This document shows positions 54,975-63,977 of a stretch of DNA of 64,000 nucleotides, in pieces (positions within the stretch are counted from its first letter, which is position 1; each line of letters begins with the position of its first letter). The position numbers and the translations under genes are program-made. The notes beneath the pieces were generated by a model, which was not told where the DNA came from, did not search any database, and was given only the letters and a program-made list of their open reading frames with translations. The stretch is from Pseudomonas putida NBRC 14164 (GTDB lineage: Bacteria; Pseudomonadota; Gammaproteobacteria; Pseudomonadales; Pseudomonadaceae), in the NCBI RefSeq assembly GCF_000412675.1, contig NC_021505.1, forward strand, positions 2,846,501-2,910,500, given 5' to 3'.

Positions 54975-55886
54975 ATGGAACCCAACCGCTTCGGCGATAT
55001 CGCCGCCTTCGTCAGCGCCGCCAAGGCCGGCAGCTTCACTGCCGCCGCCGCAAGCCTGGGCCTGACCCGGTCGGCGGTGGGCAAGAGCATTGCTCGGCTG
55101 GAGGCCCGCATGGCGGTGCGTTTGCTCAATCGCACCACGCGCAAGCTGAGCCTGACCGATGAAGGCCTGGTGGCATTCGATCGCTGGCGACAGATACTGG
55201 ATGACCTGGACGAGGTGGAAAGTGCCATGGCCCAGCGCCGCGGCAAGCCCATCGGTACCTTGCGCCTGACTGCGCCGCTGTCGCTCGGCCAGCGCCATGT
55301 GCTGCCGGTGCTGGATCAGTACCTCAAGCAGTGGCCTGAACTGCGCGCAGACATCCGCTTCACCGACCGTTTCGTCGACTTGGTCGAGGAAGGCGTGGAC
55401 GTTGCGGTGCGTATCGGCGCACCCAAGGAAGACTCGCAGCTGTTGACCCGCACGGTGGCCTGGCAGCAGTTTGTCACCTGCGCTTCGCCCGCGTACCTCG
55501 AAGCGCGAGGTATTCCCTTGGTGCCTGCCGACCTTTATGGTCACGACAAGATTGCCTTCCTCGCGGGCGAGAAAGCCATGCCTTGGCGCTTTGACACTGA
55601 AGCAGGCCTGCACCTGTGCGAAGACCCTGGCCGGTTGAACATCGACAGCTCGGAGGCGATGCTCGACGGCGCCCGGGCCGGCTTCGGGCTGATTCACCTG
55701 CCTACCTACATCACCGGTGACGACCTGCGCGCTGGCGCCCTGGTGGAAGTACTGCACGCCTACCGGCCACCGGCGGACCCGATTCGCATCGTGTACCCGA
55801 GCAAGCGCCACCTGTCCCCTCGGGTACGCGGTTTCATCGACTTGTTGGTCGCCAGCTGGGAATCGGGCGGGCCTTGGGAGCACTGA
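54975..55886 (+). CDS. LysR-family regulator
   Basis: 303 residues from ATG 54975, with AGGA seven bases upstream. HTH domain FGDIAAFVSAAKAGSFTAAAASLGLTRSAVGKSIARLEARMAVRLLNRTTRKLSLT (about 5-60); ligand domain of the CrgA/YafC-like group (GTLRLTAPLSLGQRHVLPVLDQYL, FTDRFVDLVEEGVDVAVRIG). The neighbouring genes on both sides run in the same direction, so there is no divergent partner to suggest a target. Function unknown beyond DNA-binding. Confidence 0.85.
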   Translation: MEPNRFGDIAAFVSAAKAGSFTAAAASLGLTRSAVGKSIARLEARMAVRLLNRTTRKLSLTDEGLVAFDRWRQILDDLDEVESAMAQRRGKPIGTLRLTAPLSLGQRHVLPVLDQYLKQWPELRADIRFTDRFVDLVEEGVDVAVRIGAPKEDSQLLTRTVAWQQFVTCASPAYLEARGIPLVPADLYGHDKIAFLAGEKAMPWRFDTEAGLHLCEDPGRLNIDSSEAMLDGARAGFGLIHLPTYITGDDLRAGALVEVLHAYRPPADPIRIVYPSKRHLSPRVRGFIDLLVASWESGGPWEH

Positions 55887-56016
55887 TTGGGGATTATCAG
55901 GCCCCCATGCCGAGCCTGCATCTGGGTTTATCGCTGGCATCGGCGACTTTTTTGTGTACTGGTAAAAGTGTGAGTGGCTAGTTGGCTTCATATCGCCCAA
56001 GATGGAGTGTGAAGAT

Positions 56017-56034
56017 GCCAGTCGATCGACTGGC
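56017..56034. promoter_or_regulatory. Perfect 18-base palindrome in cold-shock gene leader
   Basis: GCCAGTCGATCGACTGGC reads the same on both strands and lies 51-68 bases before the cold-shock start codon. It has no loop, so a protein-binding site is more likely than an RNA hairpin. Identity of the binder is unknown. Confidence 0.45.
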
Positions 56035-56084
56035 GGCTCAGCTACCCACGTAAACGCACCAGCCAGCATTAGAGGATTTAGAGT

Positions 56085-56297
56085 ATGTCCAACAGACAAT
56101 CAGGAACGGTCAAGTGGTTCAACGATGAGAAGGGGTTCGGTTTCATCACTCCCGACGGCGGTGGCGACGACCTTTTCGTCCACTTCAAAGCCATTGAATC
56201 GGACGGCTTCAAGTCGCTGAAAGAAGGCCAGAAAGTGTCTTTCGTTGCCGAAAAGGGCCAGAAGGGCATGCAGGCTGCGCAAGTGCGCGCCGAGTAA
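56085..56297 (+). CDS. Cold-shock domain protein (CspA family)
   Basis: 70-residue single-stranded nucleic-acid-binding protein. The cold-shock domain is complete: [22 protein letters not shown] with RNP1 KGFGFI, RNP2 LFVHF, then [32 protein letters not shown]. It acts as an RNA chaperone. An untranslated leader with a palindrome, and the SD (TAGAGGATTTAGAGT), lie upstream. A rho-independent terminator follows; a group II intron is inserted at its T-run. Confidence 0.93.
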   Translation: MSNRQSGTVKWFNDEKGFGFITPDGGGDDLFVHFKAIESDGFKSLKEGQKVSFVAEKGQKGMQAAQVRAE

Positions 56298-56340
56298 GAT
56301 GCCTGAGTGACTGGTACGCTAAGGCGTGCCCGGCCACTGG

Positions 56341-56371
56341 AAAACGGAGCCCCTGGAGGGCTCCGTTTTTT
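56341..56371 (+). terminator. Rho-independent terminator of cold-shock gene, intron target site
   Basis: Stem CGGAGCCC / GGGCTCCG with loop CTGGA and T6 (56366-56371). The group II intron begins at the next base, the typical target of group IIC introns. Confidence 0.92.
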
Positions 56372-58293
56372 GTGTGCGCCAGGCATGGCGCGTTGCGCGT
56401 TAGCGCAACCAGCTGGGCTGTGGTGGCCTCGCTGGTGACTTGGAGGTGAAAGTCCTCTACACACCCGGCAAGGGGAAGTATTAGCTAGAGGCAAGGGTGT
56501 CGCAGGCGACTGCGAATCTGAAGGAAGCCCGAGGCAAAATGCTGGCCTGACGAACAGGAAGCGGATAGAGGCGGCGCAGCGGGGTGAGGTGGCACAAATC
56601 GCCAAAGCCCAATACTTGCACGGAACGCTGCGACGTAGATCCGACAGGTATAAGCAGGAAGGTCACGCGAATTACCCTGGGAGATCTGCACGTTTGCCAC
56701 TGTGCTACCGAGCGTCGAGAGGCGACGGGATGAACGTGCAGAAGTCAGCCGAGTCCGTAGTAAGTGGCGGTTAACCGCGTCACCAAGGGCCGAACAGGTT
56801 ATGCCGCCAGTAGGCGTTACTGTCTCGTTGGTAACCGTAATGCAGAAATTTCCCACAACGGAAACTGTCACCCCGAGTCCCGGCCAGAAGCCGAGGGTGA
56901 TGCATGACAGTGCAAAGGTATCGACGGCGTCAGTAACGTGGACGAACGCGGAGCCGGACGCGCTGATGGAGCGGGTGCTTGCACCGGCCAACCTCAGACG
57001 TGCGTATCAACGCGTGGTCAGCAACAAGGGAGCACCGGGTGCCGATGGCATGACGGTAGCTGACTTGGCGGGCTACGTGAAACAGTATTGGCCAGCCCTC
57101 AAGGTCAGGTTGCTGGCCGGTGAATACCATCCCCAAGCAGTGCGAGCGGTTGAAATTCCCAAGCCGCAGGGCGGCACCCGGCAACTGGGTATCCCCAGCG
57201 TCGTGGATCGCCTGATACAGCAAGCTCTACAGCAGCAGCTCACGCCCATCTTCGACCCGCTGTTCTCGGACTACAGTTACGGCTTTCGTCCGGGCAGAAG
57301 CGCGCATCAAGCCGTCGAGATGGCCCGCACCCATGTGGAGGCGGGCCACCGCTGGTGTGTGGAACTTGATCTGGAAAAATTCTTTGATCGAGTCAACCAC
57401 GACATCCTGATGGCTTGCTTACAGCGTCGTGTCGAAGACAAGCGAGTGCTCAGGCTGATTCGCCGCTACCTTGAGGCCGGAATCATGTCTGGCGGGATTG
57501 TCAGTCAACGGCAGGAGGGGACGCCGCAAGGCGGCCCGCTCTCGCCATTGCTGTCGAATATCCTGCTCGATGAGCTCGATCGTGAGTTGGAGCGGCGAGG
57601 CCATCGCTTCGTGCGTTATGCCGATGATGCGAACGTTTATGTGCGCAGTCCCCGGGCAGGCCAGCGGGTGATGGATAGCGTCGAGCGCTTCTTGAGCCAG
57701 CGCCTCAAGCTGTCGGTGAATCGAAGGAAGAGTCGAGTGGCAGGGGCCTGGAAGTGTGATTACTTGGGTTATGGCATGAGCTGGCACCAGCAGCCTCGAC
57801 TGCGTGTGGCGACGATGAGTTTAGGTCGCCTGCGTGATCGACTTGCAGAATTGCTGCGCGTAACTCGGGGCCGCAAGATAGCGAGCGTCATCGAGCGGAT
57901 AAACCCGGTTCTGCGAGGTTGGGCGAGCTATTTCAAGCTCAGCCAGAGTAAGCGGCCGCTTGAGGAACTGGATGGTTGGGTCAGGCACAAACTTCGTTGC
58001 GCCATCTGGCGTCAATGGAAGCGGCCCTCTACGAGGGCACGCAACCTGGTGCGCCTAGGGCTAGGCGAGGAGCGTGCCTGGAAATCAGCCTCCAATGGCC
58101 GGGGCCCCTGGTGGAACTAGGGCGCGCCGCATATGAATCAGGCGCTGCCGAAGAAACTATGGGATCGCCTCGGCTTGGTCTCGATACTGGATACGATCAA
58201 CCGGCTTAGCCGCATAACTTGAACCGCCGTGTACGGAACCGTACGCACGGTGGTGTGAGAGGACGGCGGGTGTGAATCCGCCTCCTACTCGAT
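56372..58293 (+). mobile_element. Group IIC intron with maturase frame
   Basis: About 1922 bases. The 5' end GTGTGCG fits the GUGYG consensus and directly follows the T-run of a terminator, as group IIC introns do. The first 430 bases are structured RNA (domains I-IV). The reverse-transcriptase frame occupies domain IV. Domain V is the hairpin at about 58222-58255 (ACCGCCGTG ... CACGGTGGT with a GAA loop). Domain VI follows (GGCGGGTGTGAATCCGCC) and the 3' end is CTACTCGAT (58285-58293), with the 3' exon resuming at CTTTCAG. Boundaries come from the consensus, so they may be off by one or two bases. Confidence 0.88.
56801..58120 (+). CDS. Group II intron-encoded reverse transcriptase/maturase, interrupted by in-frame TAG
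   Basis: RT/maturase with about 439 residues. RT motifs: VEIPKPQGGTRQLGIPSVVDRLIQQAL, YGFRPGRSAHQAV, WCVELDLEKFFDRVNHDIL, TPQGGPLSPLLSN and the catalytic YADD in RYADDANVYV. The thumb/X-like GIIM region is LRGWASYFKLSQSKRPLEELDGWVRHKLRCAIWRQWKRP. There is no endonuclease domain, as in group IIC proteins. The frame stops at TAG (58118-58120) right after GRGPWWN; the same frame goes on for 33 codons (GAPHMNQALPKKLWDRLGL ... to TGA at 58220-58222) with the sequence I recall as the normal family C-terminus. Start uncertain: GTG 56702, ATG 56801, 56840 or 56900 are in frame. Confidence 0.87.
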   Translation: MPPVGVTVSLVTVMQKFPTTETVTPSPGQKPRVMHDSAKVSTASVTWTNAEPDALMERVLAPANLRRAYQRVVSNKGAPGADGMTVADLAGYVKQYWPALKVRLLAGEYHPQAVRAVEIPKPQGGTRQLGIPSVVDRLIQQALQQQLTPIFDPLFSDYSYGFRPGRSAHQAVEMARTHVEAGHRWCVELDLEKFFDRVNHDILMACLQRRVEDKRVLRLIRRYLEAGIMSGGIVSQRQEGTPQGGPLSPLLSNILLDELDRELERRGHRFVRYADDANVYVRSPRAGQRVMDSVERFLSQRLKLSVNRRKSRVAGAWKCDYLGYGMSWHQQPRLRVATMSLGRLRDRLAELLRVTRGRKIASVIERINPVLRGWASYFKLSQSKRPLEELDGWVRHKLRCAIWRQWKRPSTRARNLVRLGLGEERAWKSASNGRGPWWN

Positions 58294-58343
58294 CTTTCAG
58301 ATCCAGGGGCAGGATGGCCGTCTGTACCCGGTGAATACCCTGA

Positions 58344-59471
58344 TTATCGGTGAGCCCAAGCTTCACCAGCGCCCATGGCCTGGTGCAGAAACGGATAATC
58401 TGTATAGCCTTCGGGCCCATTGGCGTAATCGAACTGTGCCCGATGTTCGTTCAGAGGCGCCTGCACCCGCAGCCGCTGTACCAGGTCCGGGTTGGCAATG
58501 TAACTGCGCCCGAACGCTACGGCATCGATCAAACCGCGCCCAATCAAGTCTTCGCCTTTCTCGGCGGTGTAGGCACCCGCAGCAATGATAATCCCCGGAT
58601 AGGCATCGCGGATCGCCTGGCGGAACTCGTCACGCAGCGGCTTGCCGCCGGCCCAGTCCGGCTCGGACAGGTGCAGGTAGGCGAGGTTGCGCTTGGCCAG
58701 TTCGCGGATCAGGTACAGCCCTGCGGCCTCCTGGTCTTCGCCATTGTCCACGCCATTGAACCCGCCCAGCGGGAACACGCGGATACCCACGCGCTCGGCA
58801 CTCCAGTTGGCAATTGCCGCGTCCACTGCTTCAAGCACGATGCGCGCCCGGTTTTCGACGCTACCGCCGTAGCGGTCCTCGCGCTGGTTGGCGCTCGGGG
58901 TAAGGAACTGGTGCAGCAAATACCCGTGGGCAGCGTGCAGTTCGATGAAGTCGAAGCCGGCTTCGCGGGCGTTCACCGCTGCCTGGCCGAAGTCGGCGAC
59001 GATGCCTGCAATTTCGTTCTCGTTCAGGGCGCGCGGTGCGGAGGTTTCTACACGTACCAGGTTGCCTTGCTCGTCACGCAGGGTGGTACGTGCGCCGGCC
59101 GGCAGCGCCGAGGGCGCCACAGGCGCTTCGCCGCCGGGTTGCAACGAGGTGTGCGACACCCGGCCGGTGTGCCACACCTGCACGGCGCTGTGGCCACCGT
59201 CGGCATGAATGCCTTCGTTGATGTGCCTCCAGGCGGCAATCTGCTCGGCGCTATGAATACCGGGCGAGCCGGAATAGCCCTTGGCCTGGAAGGAGATCTG
59301 GGTGGCTTCGGTGATGATCAGCCCGGCGCTGGCACGCTGGCGGTAATACTCGGCCATCATGGTGGTCGGCACATCGCCCGGCTCGAGGCTGCGCAGGCGG
59401 GTGAGGGGGGCCATGAACACCCGATTGGCCAAGGTGAGCGGGCCGATTTGCAGGGGTTGGAAGAGTTTCAT
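58344..59471 (-). CDS. Old Yellow Enzyme family alkene reductase
   Basis: 375-residue FMN-dependent TIM-barrel reductase. N-terminus [28 protein letters not shown]; the active-site [33 protein letters not shown] (His/His pair and Tyr) and the C-terminal FMN segment [35 protein letters not shown]. It is of the NemA/XenB-like class that reduces activated C=C bonds or nitro esters with NAD(P)H. ATG 59471 is used; the longer open frame from 59561 is not family-like. It runs convergent to the cold-shock gene and intron. Substrate unknown. Confidence 0.9.
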   Translation of the reverse strand: MKLFQPLQIGPLTLANRVFMAPLTRLRSLEPGDVPTTMMAEYYRQRASAGLIITEATQISFQAKGYSGSPGIHSAEQIAAWRHINEGIHADGGHSAVQVWHTGRVSHTSLQPGGEAPVAPSALPAGARTTLRDEQGNLVRVETSAPRALNENEIAGIVADFGQAAVNAREAGFDFIELHAAHGYLLHQFLTPSANQREDRYGGSVENRARIVLEAVDAAIANWSAERVGIRVFPLGGFNGVDNGEDQEAAGLYLIRELAKRNLAYLHLSEPDWAGGKPLRDEFRQAIRDAYPGIIIAAGAYTAEKGEDLIGRGLIDAVAFGRSYIANPDLVQRLRVQAPLNEHRAQFDYANGPEGYTDYPFLHQAMGAGEAWAHR

Positions 59472-59572
59472 TGCAGCTCCAGAGGTGAAAACCAATGGTG
59501 CGCACGATACCGAGATGATTGGGGAAAGGGGGGACCGGAAGCCCGGCGCAGGGCTCCCCAATGGCGTTGTCA

Positions 59573-59677
59573 GTACCGGCCTCTTCGCAGCACAAGGCTG
59601 CTCCTACAGGGCTTGTGTTTGCCTTGAAACCATCGCAGATCCTGTGGGAGCGGGTTTACCCGCGAAGAGGCCGGTAC
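59573..59677. repeat. Inverted REP pair with perfect outer arms
   Basis: GTACCGGCCTCTTCGC (59573-59588) is mirrored exactly by GCGAAGAGGCCGGTAC (59662-59677). The inner parts differ: the left copy is the TAGGAGCAGCC variant, the right copy the TGGGAGCGGG form. It lies between the OYE and aldo/keto reductase genes. Confidence 0.85.
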
Positions 59678-59685
59678 GGGAACAA

Positions 59686-60696
59686 TCAGCTACGGGCCAA
59701 CCGCCCGCTCACATAGTGGGCCACATCATTGAACCCTGGCGTCGACGCATGCCCCGGCGTCACCAGCGAATCGATGAACGCTTCATCCTCCGTCGTGATC
59801 TTCACCGCCAATGCACCACCATAGGTATCCCACTGTTCCTCGGTACGCGGCCCGACAATCGCCGAACTCACCCACTGGTTGTTCAACACCCAGGCAATGG
59901 CAAACTCGACAATGCCTATACCCTTTGCCTCTACATAAGCCTGGATCTGCCGGGCGATGGCCAACGACTCCTGGCGCCACTCCACCTCCATGATGCGCTT
60001 GTCCTGGCGCCCGGCGCGGCTGCCGGCATCGGGCACGGCACCCGGCGCATACTTGCCACTGAGTACGCCCCGGGCCAATGGGCTGAATGGCACCACGCCC
60101 AGACCGTGTGCGGCGGCTGCAGCGAGCTGCTCGGGTTCGGCCTGGCGGTTGACGATGTTGTACAGCGGCTGACTGACCACCGGCTTGGGCACACCCAGTC
60201 GCTCGGCAACGTGGCAGACCTCGGCAATGCGCCAGCCACGGAAGTTGGACACGCCCCAGTAGCGGATCTTGCCCTGGCGCAGCAGGTCGCCAATGGCCTG
60301 TACGGTCTCCTCCAGCGGCACCTTGTGGTCTTCGCGGTGCAGGTAGTAGATATCCAGATAGTCCATGCCCATGCGCGTCAGGGTGGCTTCCAGCGCGTTG
60401 AAGATGTGCTTGCGTGACAGCCCGCTGCGGTTCGGCAGGCCGTCGGCCGGGCCGAAGCCGACCTTGCTGGCAACGATCCAGTCCTGGCGATGGCGCGCCA
60501 CTGCTTCTCCGACGATTTCTTCCGAGCGCCCGGCGTTGTACACGTCGGCGGTGTCGATGAAGTTGATGCCCTGGTCCCAGGCCTTGTCGATGATGCGCAG
60601 GGCGTCCTCGGTGCTGGTCTGCTCGCCGAACATCATGCTGCCCAGGGTAAGGGCGGAAACCTGCAGGCCACTGTGGCCGAGAGGGCGGTAGATCAT
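59686..60696 (-). CDS. Aldo/keto reductase
   Basis: 336-residue NADPH-dependent TIM-barrel oxidoreductase. Catalytic tetrad candidates: Asp and Tyr in NFIDTADVYNAGRSEE, Lys in IVASKVGFG and His in IYYLHREDH; C-terminal NADP pocket WVSSAIVGPRTEEQW. The YRPLGHSGLQVSALTLGSMMFG start is typical of the YajO/AKR11-13-like group. ATG 60696 with AAAGGA upstream. It lies on the same strand as the OYE gene but with a REP pair in between. Substrate unknown. Confidence 0.88.
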   Translation of the reverse strand: MIYRPLGHSGLQVSALTLGSMMFGEQTSTEDALRIIDKAWDQGINFIDTADVYNAGRSEEIVGEAVARHRQDWIVASKVGFGPADGLPNRSGLSRKHIFNALEATLTRMGMDYLDIYYLHREDHKVPLEETVQAIGDLLRQGKIRYWGVSNFRGWRIAEVCHVAERLGVPKPVVSQPLYNIVNRQAEPEQLAAAAAHGLGVVPFSPLARGVLSGKYAPGAVPDAGSRAGRQDKRIMEVEWRQESLAIARQIQAYVEAKGIGIVEFAIAWVLNNQWVSSAIVGPRTEEQWDTYGGALAVKITTEDEAFIDSLVTPGHASTPGFNDVAHYVSGRLARS

Positions 60697-60768
60697 GCGC
60701 GTGGGTCCTTTTGCAGTCAGCTGATCTACCTGTTGTACACACAACCGGGGCGCTTTTAAAGGCGGCTG

Positions 60769-62289
60769 TCAGTCAAGCAGCGTGATCGCCTCCTGCAGGT
60801 TCAATGGGCGTTTCAGGCGCTGCGACAGCGCCGCCATGGCATCGGAGTAACCTTTGGCGATGACGGCCTCGACCTGTTCACCCACACACTGAAAGGCAAT
60901 GAAATCGCCTTTTTCCGGCTCACCGACAAACTCGATCCGGTTCCATTCCCGTGCGTGGCCGAGCACTTCATAGGTTCGGCCGTGCTGGTAGGTCCAGAAG
61001 AATGGCACATCGGCGTAGCGGCGCTGCTCGCCGAGCATGTTGGCGGCAGCGATCACCCCGTGTTGCTGGGCCAGGCGCCAGTGCTCGATGCGTACAGGGC
61101 GACCCGAGAGCGGGAACGTGGCGATGTCGCCTGCAGCCCACAAACCGTCAGCGGCGCGCATTTCTGCATCGACCCGCAGCGACTTGTCCTCGTTCAACTG
61201 CACGCCCTGCAGGAAGGCGGTGGCCGGTATCACGCCGGTGCCCAGCAATACCAGTGGCGTCTCCAGGCGTTCACCGTTGGCCAGCAGCACCGCTTCGACC
61301 TTGTCCCGGCCTTCGAACCGCTGGACTTGCGTAGGGCCGTGGAAGGTGACCCCTTTGCGCTCATGCAGTTCGCGGATACTGCGCCCGATGCGATCACCTA
61401 ACTGCCTGGCAAGCGGGACTTCATGGCGAGTCACCACGTGCACCTGAACGCCGTACCTGCGCAGGGCCGAGGCCGCCTCCAGGCCGATGAAGCCGTCGCC
61501 TACGATCACCGCCGGCTGGCCGGGTTCGGCTGCGTCGAGCAGCTGTGCGGCATCCTCCCGCGAGCGCAAGGTGAACACGCCGGGCAAGTCGGCGCCGGGG
61601 ATATCAGGGCGTAGTGCCTTGCCGCCGCTGGCCAGCAGGCAGGCGTCGTAACCGATCTGCTGGCCATCGACCAGCGTAATCTGGCGTTTCTGGCTGTTCA
61701 GGGTGCGCACCTTGCCGTGCTTGCGCTCCAACTGGCCCTTGCGCAGGGCGTCGGCTTCGAGCAACGCCGGTACTTCATCGGGCGTCATCTGCCCTGCAAT
61801 CACGAATTTGCTCAGCGCGGTGCGGTCGTAGGCCGGCTGGCGCTCCTGGTCGATCCACACCAGCCGGCCAGCGAAGCCATGGGCCAGCAAGGTGGCTACC
61901 GCGGCGCTGCCGGCCGCACCAGCGCCGACCACAACGAAGCAGCGGGCATCGCTGTGCCTGGGGGGGGCGATGGCGGGCAGCGGTTGGTCGTCGACCCAGA
62001 CTTCATCGTCCTTCACCCAGGCCTTGTAGCGGCGCAGGTCAGCCAGCGCCGGGGGTTCGCAGACCACTCCGTCATCGACGGCAAATGCAGCCTTGTGCCA
62101 AGGGCAAACCAGCAGGCCGCCGCAGACCAGGCCTTCATCCAGTGGGGCACCTGCGTGGGGGCAGTTGCCTTGGTAGGCATGCACCTGATCGCCCTGGCGA
62201 ATGAGGATGAGCTCTTCATTGCCGGCCTGGACGCGCAAGGGGCGATGTTCGTCGAGCTGGGCCAGACGGGCCACGGCGTGCTGGGTCAT
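60769..62289 (-). CDS. Rieske-fused FAD/NAD(P) oxidoreductase (AIFM3-like)
   Basis: 506 residues: an N-terminal Rieske domain (Cys43/His45 and Cys62/His65 in CPHAGAPL ... CPWHKAAF) fused to a pyridine nucleotide-disulphide oxidoreductase domain. FAD fold VVVGAGAAGSAAVATL (about 118), NAD fold PAVIVGDGFIGLEAASAL, FAD-binding DGLWAAGDIATFP, and a C-terminal reductase domain. It could pass electrons from NAD(P)H to a soluble acceptor or oxygenase, but no oxygenase is adjacent. The start at 62289 is supported by GGAG upstream. It lies on the same strand as the aldo/keto reductase gene (72 bases apart). Confidence 0.87.
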   Translation of the reverse strand: MTQHAVARLAQLDEHRPLRVQAGNEELILIRQGDQVHAYQGNCPHAGAPLDEGLVCGGLLVCPWHKAAFAVDDGVVCEPPALADLRRYKAWVKDDEVWVDDQPLPAIAPPRHSDARCFVVVGAGAAGSAAVATLLAHGFAGRLVWIDQERQPAYDRTALSKFVIAGQMTPDEVPALLEADALRKGQLERKHGKVRTLNSQKRQITLVDGQQIGYDACLLASGGKALRPDIPGADLPGVFTLRSREDAAQLLDAAEPGQPAVIVGDGFIGLEAASALRRYGVQVHVVTRHEVPLARQLGDRIGRSIRELHERKGVTFHGPTQVQRFEGRDKVEAVLLANGERLETPLVLLGTGVIPATAFLQGVQLNEDKSLRVDAEMRAADGLWAAGDIATFPLSGRPVRIEHWRLAQQHGVIAAANMLGEQRRYADVPFFWTYQHGRTYEVLGHAREWNRIEFVGEPEKGDFIAFQCVGEQVEAVIAKGYSDAMAALSQRLKRPLNLQEAITLLD

Positions 62290-62393
62290 GGAGTTCTCCA
62301 AAGGGGCCTTTGGAACCATTTGACGCCTGGGGTAGGGAGGGGATGCGTTGAACCGACGATCGGTGGAGGAGGGAAATGTAGGGTGGCCGGGCG

Positions 62394-62484
62394 GGCCTCT
62401 TCGCGGGTGAAACCGCTCCCACAGGATCACCACAGCCTCGAAGGCTGTGGCATGCCTGTGGGAGCGGGCTTACCCGCGAACAGG
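62394..62484. repeat. Inverted REP pair with central hairpin
   Basis: REP copies at 62394-62425 (GGCCTCTTCGCGGGTG ... CTCCCACAGG) and 62455-62484 (CCTGTGGGAGCGGGC ... CGAACAGG) flank the hairpin CCACAGCC-TCGA-AGGCTGTGG (about 62430-62450). It lies between the MFS gene and the Rieske-FAD reductase gene. Confidence 0.85.
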
Positions 62485-62485
62485 C

Positions 62486-63814
62486 TCAACTGGCACGTGC
62501 AGAACTCAGCGCACCCGACCGCGTGACACGCAGGGCCACCAGGCTACCCAGCACGATCAACGCCGCCAGCGAATACAGCGCGGCATCGGTGGAACCGGTC
62601 TGGTCCTTGATGAACCCCACCAGGTACGGGCTGAGGAAACCGGCCATCTGGCCCACGGAGTTGATGATCGCCAGCCCGGCAACTGCTGTACCGGCGCTAA
62701 GCAGGGCGGTTGGCATCGGCCAGAACATCGGCAGCCCGGTCAGCGCGCCCATGGTGGCGATCGACAGGCCCAGAATGGCGATGGCTGGGTTGCCGGCGAA
62801 GTTCACCGCAATCAGCAGGCCAACGGCGCCCATCAGCATCGGCACCACAAGGTGCCAGCGGCGCTCGTTGCGCAGGTCTGCCGAGCGGCCGCAAAGGATC
62901 ATGAACACACCGGCCAGCAGGTACGGGATGGCGCTGAGCCAGCCGATCAGCAGTGGGTTGTCGAAGCCCATGTTCTTGATGATCGACGGCAACCAGAAGT
63001 TGATCGCGTACACGCCACTCTGGATGCAGAAGTAGATGAAGCCAAAGGTCCAGATAAGCGGGTTGGTCAACACGGCGAGCACGCCATCGCCCGTGGTTTT
63101 CGGCTTACCCGCAGCGTCGGCTTCGAGGTCGTTGGCGATCAGCTGGCGTTCGGCCGGGGTTAGCCAGGCGGCTTTCTGGTAACCGTCGCTGAGCAGGAAC
63201 ACCGCCAGCACACCCAAGGCAACGGTGGGCAGGCCCTGGATCAGGAACATCCATTGCCAGCCGGCCAGGCCGTGCTGGCCGGCGGCGAAGTGCTGGAGGA
63301 TCCAGCCGGAGAACGGCCCGCCGAGCAGGCCCGACACCGGGATTGCCGACATGAACAGGGCCATGATGCGGCCGCGACGGGCGGCCGGGAACCAGCGCGA
63401 AAGGTACAGTACCACGCCCGGAAAGAAGCCGGCTTCGGCAGCGCCGGTAAGCAGCCGCAGGGCGTAGAACTCGGTGGGAGTTGTGACGAACAGCAGGCAG
63501 GTGGACAGGCTGCCCCAGGCAATCATCATCAGCGCAATCCAGCGCCGCGGGCCGAAGCGGTTGAGTGCCAGGTTGCTCGGCAGGCCGCAGAGCACGTAAC
63601 CGATGAAGAAGATGCCGGCACCAAGGCCGTACACCGTTTCGCTGAATTTCAGGGCGTCGAGCATTTGCAGCTTGGCAAAGCCGACGTTGACGCGGTCCAG
63701 GTAGTTGAACAGGTAGCAGATGAAAATGAACGGAATCAGCCGCAGGGTGATGCGCCGGTACAACGCGTTGCGGGTGGTGTCCGAGCCTTGGTCAGGGGCG
63801 GGGCTGTGTGCCAT
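62486..63814 (-). CDS. MFS transporter, anion:cation symporter (ACS) family
   Basis: 442 residues and 12 helices. ACS-family marks: LIPFIFICYLFNYLDRVNVGFAKLQM in helix 1 (NYLDRVNVGFA), SRWFPAARRGR in the loop 4-5 region and LRLLTGAAEAGFFPGVVLYLSRWF. Members carry organic anions such as tartrate, phthalate, glucarate or galactarate. It is divergent from a gene whose first codons (MFELDHDL) resemble a CdaR-type sugar-diacid regulator, which would fit a sugar-acid transporter. The start at 63814 is the common one for this family. Substrate unproven. Confidence 0.86.
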   Translation of the reverse strand: MAHSPAPDQGSDTTRNALYRRITLRLIPFIFICYLFNYLDRVNVGFAKLQMLDALKFSETVYGLGAGIFFIGYVLCGLPSNLALNRFGPRRWIALMMIAWGSLSTCLLFVTTPTEFYALRLLTGAAEAGFFPGVVLYLSRWFPAARRGRIMALFMSAIPVSGLLGGPFSGWILQHFAAGQHGLAGWQWMFLIQGLPTVALGVLAVFLLSDGYQKAAWLTPAERQLIANDLEADAAGKPKTTGDGVLAVLTNPLIWTFGFIYFCIQSGVYAINFWLPSIIKNMGFDNPLLIGWLSAIPYLLAGVFMILCGRSADLRNERRWHLVVPMLMGAVGLLIAVNFAGNPAIAILGLSIATMGALTGLPMFWPMPTALLSAGTAVAGLAIINSVGQMAGFLSPYLVGFIKDQTGSTDAALYSLAALIVLGSLVALRVTRSGALSSARAS

Positions 63815-63904
63815 GATCGGGTTCTCTTTTGTTATGGTTTTTGCCGCGTCGCCTGTTCCGGCGCTCGCCCTGACGAGTCTCGGGGACTGCGGCTAGCCTG
63901 TCTT

Positions 63905-63918
63905 TGTGCTTTTGCACA
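63905..63918. promoter_or_regulatory. Short inverted repeat in divergent region
   Basis: TGTGC-TTTT-GCACA, in the 163-base divergent region between the MFS gene and the next gene. It could be an operator; binder unknown. Confidence 0.35.
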
Positions 63919-63977
63919 GCGCTCGGCCCAGGCTGCTGTGCCCGAGCCCAAAAGCCTAACACCTAAAGGACCACGCA

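Noticed and set aside
57976..58209. Separate small gene at the end of the intron
   Set aside because: It is another frame over the end of the maturase; the true C-terminal codons lie in the maturase frame after the TAG.
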